From: Spirochaetaceae bacterium
GTDB taxonomy: Bacteria; Spirochaetota; Spirochaetia; Treponematales; Breznakiellaceae
Direction: 5' to 3'
Length of the DNA stretch: 19,736 nt
Assembly: GCA_031288215.1 (NCBI GenBank)
Contig: JAITRV010000073.1
Coordinates: 1-19,736 of the forward strand
Shown: positions 14,816 to 19,736 of the stretch, piece after piece
Layout of the letters: each line of letters begins with the position of its first letter
Position numbering within the stretch: the first letter of the stretch is position 1
The notes under the pieces: generated by a model
The model's database searches: none
What the model was told of the DNA's origin: nothing
The model's input: the letters and a program-made list of their open reading frames with translations, nothing else
Made by a program: the position numbers and the translations under genes

Positions 14816-16099
14816 TTACCGGCCATGAAGGACCTCCGCGGGCCTGAGGGAGAGGAGGAGGCGGATCGAGGGAATGCTCCCCGCCATGGTGACCAGGAAC
14901 ACCAGCACCGCCACCAGGGGAATGACCAGGGGCTTAATCTCAATGGCGGAGCCGAAGACCGATTGGCCGATGATCCGGGCGAAGAGGAGGCCGGCGAAGT
15001 AGCCCGCCACCCCCCCGAGGATTCCGGTGATGCTGATCTCCGTCAGGACCAGGGCGCTGATGGGGCTGTCCTGGGCCCCCACCGCTTTGAGGAGTCCGAT
15101 TTCGGCGGAGCGCTCCATCACGCCGGCGGTGACCAGGTTGGAAATCCCCAGGGCGGAACCGGCGAGACTCAGGGCGGTAATGAGGAGCATCAAAAGCTGG
15201 GTTTTCTTGAGGATCGCCCCCTCGGATTCCGCCACCTGCCGGATGGGCTTGGACACCGCGTCGGTGATCACCTCGTCAATCTGATAGCAGATGGCGCTCA
15301 CGTAGGCGGTGCAGTACCAGGTCTCCCATTCCTTGATGGAAAGGCTCCGGGGGTCCTGGGCGGCCCGGCGGGAAAGCTCGTTATCCGGGGTGGTGAGGGC
15401 GCTGACCTCCACGGTGCTCACCAGCCCCCTCCGGTCCGCCAGGGCCTGGGCCCGGGCCAGGGGCACGTACACCGCCTCGTCCTCATCCCCTCCGGCGTTG
15501 AACACCGCCTCCACGGTAAAGGCCTCCCGCCCGGCGGGCCCCTCCAGGGTGAGGGGGTCGCCGACCTCCAGGCCGTACCGCCTCGCCACGGCCTGTCCCA
15601 CCATGGCGCCGGAACCCTCGTCGTCCCGGATCCAGGAACCTTCCACGGCCCACCAGTTCTTCATGTTCCGCATCCCCGTATCCAGGCTTTCCCCGGTGGG
15701 GAGGTCCAGGTGGTGGCTAAACCAGGTCCCCACCAGGCGGACCTCCTCCCCCTGGCCGTTGGCCTTGACCCAGGTGTTGAGGTAGGGAGTAAAGTCCACG
15801 ATGTTGAAGGCCCAGAAAATCGTTTTGATGTTTCCCATCTCTTCTTCTTTTAAATATTTATCCGATACCCCGGACCCCTCGCTCACCCCGTAGAGATCGT
15901 CCAGGAGGGACGCCCCCCGGGGAAACACGTTGATATTGGCGCCGTAGGTTTTTAATTCCTGATTGACCTTGTCTCCCACATCCAGCATGACGTTCAGCAT
16001 GGCCGTCGCCAGGGAAGCCCCCAGGGCCACGGTGAAGGCCACCATAAGCATCTTTCCTTTTTGCCGGAAAAAAGCGCCCTTTACCATTCTCCAAAACAT
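14816..16099 (-). CDS. MacB/FtsX-like ABC permease, P19 iron operon (first copy)
   Basis: 427 residues. The start at ATG 16099 has AGGGGG eight bases before it, and a second Met at codon 5 is an alternative. Helix one (about 17-37) is followed by a long periplasmic domain (about 40-285) and three C-terminal helices, with the family loop EIGLLKAVGAQDSPI at about 335-350. It begins 13 bases after the DUF2318 gene ends and is 25 bases before the second permease. It is about 40 residues longer than its partner, mostly in the periplasmic part, which suggests unlike roles for the two halves of a heterodimer. Confidence 0.9.
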   Translation of the reverse strand: MFWRMVKGAFFRQKGKMLMVAFTVALGASLATAMLNVMLDVGDKVNQELKTYGANINVFPRGASLLDDLYGVSEGSGVSDKYLKEEEMGNIKTIFWAFNIVDFTPYLNTWVKANGQGEEVRLVGTWFSHHLDLPTGESLDTGMRNMKNWWAVEGSWIRDDEGSGAMVGQAVARRYGLEVGDPLTLEGPAGREAFTVEAVFNAGGDEDEAVYVPLARAQALADRRGLVSTVEVSALTTPDNELSRRAAQDPRSLSIKEWETWYCTAYVSAICYQIDEVITDAVSKPIRQVAESEGAILKKTQLLMLLITALSLAGSALGISNLVTAGVMERSAEIGLLKAVGAQDSPISALVLTEISITGILGGVAGYFAGLLFARIIGQSVFGSAIEIKPLVIPLVAVLVFLVTMAGSIPSIRLLLSLRPAEVLHGR

Positions 16100-16112
16100 C
16101 GAAGTTCCCCCT

Positions 16113-17390
16113 TCATTTGAACCGGACCTTTTCGTTTTCCAGATTCCCGAGTTCTACCACCATCTTCCCGTCCCGGAGGCTGTAGGCCAGGGGAACCGGG
16201 TTACAGCCCCCCTTAAAGCCGATGGTGGAAATATTCATCACCACATCGCAGAGCCGGCAGATCACCTGCCCCTTCCGTTCATAATACCCCGTAGCCCCGC
16301 AAATGTCGCAGGCATCCAGGCCCACGCCGTAGGCGATCTCGTTCTTCTTAATCACGATGAAGCGCACCTCCGTCTGATCCGAAGCGATATAGGCGAAACG
16401 GTGGAGGCGGCCGTCTTCGACCTGTTCGATGGGGATGGTGATCTCCTCCCCGGCGATGGTCATGGGTTCCGCCGGGGACAACTCCACCCCCCGCTCGGTA
16501 TAGGCCTTGACCACCGTCACCGCCAGCACCGAAACGGCAAAACCCGCCGCCACGGTGGCGCACCAGCGCCGGTTGGTCCTCAGGCGGGCCCGGATCTTCC
16601 GGTTTTCGGCGGGATTTTTCCCGGAAACGGGGGTCTTGAGGCTCGCCATGAACAGGCTCAGGGGAAGCAGGAAGCTTATCCCCATGAGGCAGTAGAGAAA
16701 CACCCTATTGTTATTGACCGCCGCGGCAATGAGCCAAAAGACCCAACGGATCATGGGAATGATCCGCCGGGCCAGGAGGAACTGCACGATGACGACCAGT
16801 TGGTTGGCCATATTAATCACCAGGGCGATGGTGAGGAGCACTTTAAGCCGCCCCGAAGCGAGGGCCTTCCCGGCCTTATAGAGCGCCAGGGCGGTAAGAA
16901 TAACCGTCGCCAATCCCACGGTAAAGCCGATGAGCTTAAACAGAAAATCGGTGCTCAGGATGGTTTCATCGGCCAGGACAAATTCCGTCGGATAGAGAAA
17001 AATAGGAGGCAGGGCATAGAACAGCAGGGTTCCCAGGAGCAGGGCGGTAACCCCGCCGGGAATGGCGCCCGCCAGGGACGGCCTTTTTTGCAGAAACGGG
17101 AGTTTCCCGAAGGGCTTTTGCAGGGCCCCCCACAAAAAAAGGATATGGACAATTCCGAATATGATGGCAAAGGATAAAACCCAGAGATTAAAGAAACCCC
17201 GGCTGATAAGGGCGGTGGTCCGGCGGAGGACCGCGATGACCAGGGCCCCTCCGGTACCGGCAGCGCAGCCCCAAAGGGCCGGCATCTTCCGGATTTCCCC
17301 GTCTCCTTTCCGTAATACCGCCCATACCATGGCGGTCAATATCCCTGTGGTCAATAAATTCTCGATCACCTGGATGAAGTATCGCAGCAT
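16113..17390 (-). CDS. DUF2318 membrane protein with cysteine-rich extracytoplasmic tail
   Basis: 425 residues with eight or nine membrane helices (about 5-25, 38-58, 67-90, 108-130, 148-172, 185-207, 215-232, 235-252, 279-296), then a C-terminal domain from about 305. That domain has Cys361 and Cys364 (CDICG), Cys378 and Cys381 (CRLCD), and Cys396 in GFKGGCNPVPL, the DUF2318 pattern often described as Fe-S containing. It corresponds to Cj1660 of the Campylobacter P19 operon. A role in moving electrons or iron across the inner membrane is inferred. The start at ATG 17390 has AAAGGGG upstream. It lies 131 bases after the P19 gene, a gap filled by two hairpins. Confidence 0.9.
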   Translation of the reverse strand: MLRYFIQVIENLLTTGILTAMVWAVLRKGDGEIRKMPALWGCAAGTGGALVIAVLRRTTALISRGFFNLWVLSFAIIFGIVHILFLWGALQKPFGKLPFLQKRPSLAGAIPGGVTALLLGTLLFYALPPIFLYPTEFVLADETILSTDFLFKLIGFTVGLATVILTALALYKAGKALASGRLKVLLTIALVINMANQLVVIVQFLLARRIIPMIRWVFWLIAAAVNNNRVFLYCLMGISFLLPLSLFMASLKTPVSGKNPAENRKIRARLRTNRRWCATVAAGFAVSVLAVTVVKAYTERGVELSPAEPMTIAGEEITIPIEQVEDGRLHRFAYIASDQTEVRFIVIKKNEIAYGVGLDACDICGATGYYERKGQVICRLCDVVMNISTIGFKGGCNPVPLAYSLRDGKMVVELGNLENEKVRFK

Positions 17391-17410
17391 AGTTCCCCTT
17401 TCTTTTCAAA

Positions 17411-17497
17411 GAAGCCGGAGGGCAGCGCGCCCTCCGGTCTTCACGTTTTTTTATGTATGCGGCGGGCGGAGTTCCACGGCAAAGCCGCAGAACTCCG
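17411..17497. repeat. Two tandem hairpins between the P19 and DUF2318 genes
   Basis: Hairpin A: CGGAGTTC (17467-17474) with GAACTCCG (17490-17497), and an inner stem CGGC/GCCG around AAA. Hairpin B: GAAG-CCGGAGGG (17411-17422) with CCCTCCGG-T-CTTC (17430-17442), one bulged base. On the minus strand, A comes first, followed by a run of A residues and then B, followed by TTTGAAAAG. Neither is a canonical terminator in this direction. They may protect the P19 message or reduce read-through to the permease genes. Confidence 0.75.
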
Positions 17498-17521
17498 GCA
17501 AACCTTACGAACCTTAGTTCC

Positions 17522-18112
17522 CTACCAGGCCGGGCCGGCGTAGTTTACGGTCCACTCCGCCACCAGGGGAGCCCCCCAGAACCTGCCGGGAACGCCGGTT
17601 TCCTGATCCACGTGAAGCACATAGCCCTGGGCTTCGGGATTCTGGATGAGGAACCGCACCGTGTAGGTCCCGGGACCGCCGGGGCCGGGGAGCTTAATGT
17701 TGGCGCCGTAGTGGGGGCCGTCGCTGGCGTTCATGGGCATAAAGGTCCCCTCGATCCGTTCTCCGGTGGATCTGGCAACCTCATACCGGACCGTCAGGTT
17801 GGGTACAAAGTCCCCCACGCCGTATCCGAGGTCGTTTTCCGCGGCGGAAATATCCGCCTCGATGTGCATGTCCGACTGGGACGCGGGAAGCCCCGCGGAA
17901 GCCGGGATCATGTCCACCGGCTGGAAATAAACCCCCGCCACATTGAGGGGCCCCAGTTCAAAATCATCCCCCAGGGGGAATTCCTCAAAACCCGCGGCTT
18001 CCCCGGGGTTTACCATACTCTCAGGGCGGCTTCCGCCCTGCTGTCCACCGGCAAACAAAGCAGCGCCGCACAGGACAATCAACAACAGTACCATCAGTTT
18101 TCTGATATTCAT
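17522..18112 (-). CDS. p19: P19/Tp34-family periplasmic iron-binding protein
   Basis: 196 residues. A signal peptide (1 to about 21, ending ALFA) is followed by GGQQGG; there is no proper lipobox, because the only early cysteine (Cys15) has Leu before it. The P19 family is a beta-sandwich that binds copper and iron in the periplasm and supports uptake through FTR1. Metal ligands line up well: His83 (DMHIEAD), Met127 and His134 (MPMNASDGPHYG) and His167 (YVLHVDQ), with spacings close to His42, Met88, His95 and His132 of Campylobacter P19. GAGGAGG precedes the ATG at 18112 by eight bases. It is downstream of FTR1 and upstream of DUF2318, as in Campylobacter. Treponema pallidum Tp34 is a relative. 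Confidence 0.95.
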   Translation of the reverse strand: MNIRKLMVLLLIVLCGAALFAGGQQGGSRPESMVNPGEAAGFEEFPLGDDFELGPLNVAGVYFQPVDMIPASAGLPASQSDMHIEADISAAENDLGYGVGDFVPNLTVRYEVARSTGERIEGTFMPMNASDGPHYGANIKLPGPGGPGTYTVRFLIQNPEAQGYVLHVDQETGVPGRFWGAPLVAEWTVNYAGPAW

Positions 18113-18138
18113 GGTACATTCCTCCTCAATAATTTTCT

Positions 18139-18158
18139 CTCAGGTTCTATGACCTGAG
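18139..18158. repeat. Hairpin between the FTR1 and P19 genes
   Basis: CTCAGGT (18139-18145) and ACCTGAG (18152-18158) form a perfect 7-bp stem with a 6-base loop. It lies in the 110-base gap before the P19 ribosome binding site. No U-tract follows, so it is more likely an RNA-processing or stability element than a terminator. Confidence 0.5.
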
Positions 18159-18222
18159 TTATTCCCCTTGTTTCATAGCTCCCTTCCGCCGTTCAGCGTT
18201 CCGCCCTTCGGCACAACGCCCC

Positions 18223-19736
18223 CTATGCCGCCTTGAGCGCCGCGGCTTTCGCCTTTCCCCGCCGGAGCTGGATGATGAAGGTTGCCGCGGTGACCGCCAG
18301 CAGCACGATCTGGGGGATCAGGGTCTCCAGGGTGGGGTAGATCCCCAAAATATCGACGGAAGGCACCCCCGCGATCTGGGAAACCCCGACAACGTTCCCC
18401 TCCTGGAGTTCCTTGATCCCGTTTCCGATAAAGGTAATGGACATGATAAAGAGCAGGACGCTGGTCCCCAGGAAGAAGGGCTTCAGGGGGAGGCGGATGC
18501 TCAAAACCCGGATCAGGATGTAGATGATCACCAGGGCGACCACGCCGACGCCAAGGCCCAGCCAGATCATGTTGATGTAGCTTTCGGTACTGGCCAGGAG
18601 GGCCTGGTAAAAGAGGATCGTCTCGGCCCCCTCCCGGAAAACCGCGAGGAAGGCGGCAAAGGCCAGGGAAAACATGCTTCCCCGGGTAATCGACGATTGG
18701 ACCTTGCCTTCGATATAGTCGGTCCAGGCCTCGGCCTCGGCCTTGGACACCATCCAGTTGCTTACATAGAAGAGCACCACCACCGCCAGCAGCATGGTGC
18801 CGCCCTCGATGATCTCCTGGTTCTGTCCCCCGGCGACGCTGGTGATCCGGTTCAGGATCCAGGCCATGATAACGCTCACCCCCAGGGCGATGACGGAACC
18901 CCAATACACCGGGCGGGTACTTTTTTTGTTCCCGCTCTTGAGGAGATAGGCGATGATCGCCCCCACGATGATGATGGCCTCAAATCCTTCCCGGACGATG
19001 ATCAGCAGGGAACCCAGGAAGACCACGATGGCGCTCTCCTCCCGGCCATCAAGCTGGGCGGCGTCCTCCCGGAGCCAGGCCGACAGCGTATCAAGCTCTA
19101 CGGTAACCTCCCCTTGGGAGGCCTGGTTATTGATGGCCTTTTTTATGGCGCTGAACTGGTATTCCACCTGGGCCGCCCGGGCGCCGGATATCCGGCTCAT
19201 GACGATCTTCTCGAATCCGACCTTTTCGTAGAACTGGAAGTACGCCACATCCACCTGATCTTTGGCCCCCCTGGGGTCCCCCGATGAATAGAGGTCCTTG
19301 GCCTTATTCAGGACCGAGGCCATCTCTTCGGCGGTTTTGGCCCAGTTCCGGGCCAGCGCCGGAGGCTCCTCCCTGCCGTCAAGCCGGTTCGCGGTAACCC
19401 GCATCAGGTGGAGCAGTTCGTTGTGGTTCTCCCGGACCTCCCCCTGAGCCTTCCCTTCCCGCATGATCGATTTTACGTATTCAAACCACTCTTGGATATT
19501 TTCCGCCCGGGCCGGGGAGATAACGGTCCTGACCTCCGCCTCAAATCCCGTTTCTTGGTATTCCGAAAACGCCGAATCTATCAGGGCCGCGGCCTCCTCG
19601 GCATCTCCCGATACATAGCGGTAGTAGGCCTCAGTCAAGATGAGCCGGATATCCCGCTCCATCCCTTCCCAGTACCCCGCATCGGCAAAAACCGGGGAAA
19701 CCGCCATCATTCCGGCTAATATAATAAAGATAGAAA
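18223..19736 (-). CDS. FTR1-family iron permease with duplicated periplasmic N-terminal module (5' end outside window)
   Basis: 503 residues are visible and the frame stays open to the right edge. In-frame Met codons at 19710 and 19707 lie inside a signal-peptide core (FIILAGMMAVSPVFA, then ADAG), so the real start is beyond the window. Numbering from the Met at 19710, residues 19-225 are two homologous extracytoplasmic helical modules offset by 110 residues. They share GFE, ARA, QGEV and LDGREE. About seven membrane helices follow with both FTR1 iron motifs, REGFE (240-244) and REGAE (359-363). FTR1 moves iron across the inner membrane, usually with an oxidase or P19-type partner. The P19 gene follows after 110 bases. 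The stop is TAG at 18223. It is the first visible gene of the operon, whose promoter is not in view. Confidence 0.95.
   Translation of the reverse strand, partial: SIFIILAGMMAVSPVFADAGYWEGMERDIRLILTEAYYRYVSGDAEEAAALIDSAFSEYQETGFEAEVRTVISPARAENIQEWFEYVKSIMREGKAQGEVRENHNELLHLMRVTANRLDGREEPPALARNWAKTAEEMASVLNKAKDLYSSGDPRGAKDQVDVAYFQFYEKVGFEKIVMSRISGARAAQVEYQFSAIKKAINNQASQGEVTVELDTLSAWLREDAAQLDGREESAIVVFLGSLLIIVREGFEAIIIVGAIIAYLLKSGNKKSTRPVYWGSVIALGVSVIMAWILNRITSVAGGQNQEIIEGGTMLLAVVVLFYVSNWMVSKAEAEAWTDYIEGKVQSSITRGSMFSLAFAAFLAVFREGAETILFYQALLASTESYINMIWLGLGVGVVALVIIYILIRVLSIRLPLKPFFLGTSVLLFIMSITFIGNGIKELQEGNVVGVSQIAGVPSVDILGIYPTLETLIPQIVLLAVTAATFIIQLRRGKAKAAALKAA

Noticed and set aside
14791..14943. 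N-terminal extension of the second MacB-like permease
   Set aside because: It overlaps the preceding gene in another frame and gives a Trp/Ser/Pro-rich run unlike the family; the ATG at 14790 starts the usual basic N-terminus and first helix.
14789..17177. Long plus-strand open frames (354 and 404 codons) opposite the permease and DUF2318 genes
   Set aside because: They are antisense to clearly assigned genes and consist of His/Gly/Pro-rich sequence typical of shadow frames in GC-rich DNA. The same holds for the frames opposite 1990-2928 and 5971-6906.
17411..17455. Hairpin B plus TTTTTTT as a plus-strand terminator
   Set aside because: The T-run on the plus strand would suit a terminator there, but no plus-strand gene lies upstream of it; the stem is more relevant to the minus-strand operon.

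Overview
The window looks like chromosomal DNA of a GC-rich spirochaete, most likely a treponeme or close relative. The clues are the gene order phoH, PgpH-type HD phosphodiesterase, ybeY, tlyC-like CBS protein, TPR protein, which as I recall resembles the T. pallidum TP0648-TP0651 neighbourhood, plus a P19/Tp34-type iron protein beside an FTR1 permease and many lipoprotein signals. This assignment is inference; no rRNA or other marker gene is present. No tRNA, rRNA, CRISPR array, insertion sequence or phage gene was seen.

Left block (1-7948, all minus strand). Transcription runs leftward from a TTG-started phoH gene through pgpH, ybeY and tlyC to a secreted TPR protein. Four successive junctions overlap by 4 to 20 bases, so this is one tightly coupled operon. 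It combines rRNA maturation (YbeY, PhoH/YbeZ), a predicted cyclic-di-AMP phosphodiesterase and a CBS/CorC protein. After a 111-base structured gap comes an ABC-F ATPase of the ribosome-protection type, cut by the left edge.

Middle (7949-11228). An AT-rich divergent intergenic region carries a 13-bp-stem inverted repeat and promoter-like sequences facing both ways. It is followed on the plus strand by a three-gene FecCD-type uptake operon: permease, ATPase and binding lipoprotein, for iron-siderophore, haem or corrinoid.

Middle right (11229-12331, minus). A lipoprotein form of the sirohydrochlorin cobaltochelatase CbiK lies convergent to that transporter. Its 5' leader has a strong sigma-70-like promoter, a cobalamin-riboswitch-like aptamer and a textbook intrinsic terminator just before the ribosome binding site, so B12 probably switches it off.

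Right block (12439-19736, minus). This is an extracytoplasmic iron-uptake operon of the Campylobacter P19 type. In order of transcription it encodes an FTR1 permease (5' end outside the window) with a duplicated N-terminal periplasmic module, P19, a DUF2318 membrane protein with a cysteine-rich tail, two MacB/FtsX-like permeases, a LolD/MacB-like ATPase and an FMN-binding lipoprotein. In Campylobacter the distal genes are thioredoxin-like; here the flavin lipoprotein takes that place. A plausible reading is that P19 captures iron, the DUF2318 and FMN proteins supply reducing power outside the membrane, the MacB-like ABC module works in the envelope, and FTR1 imports the iron.
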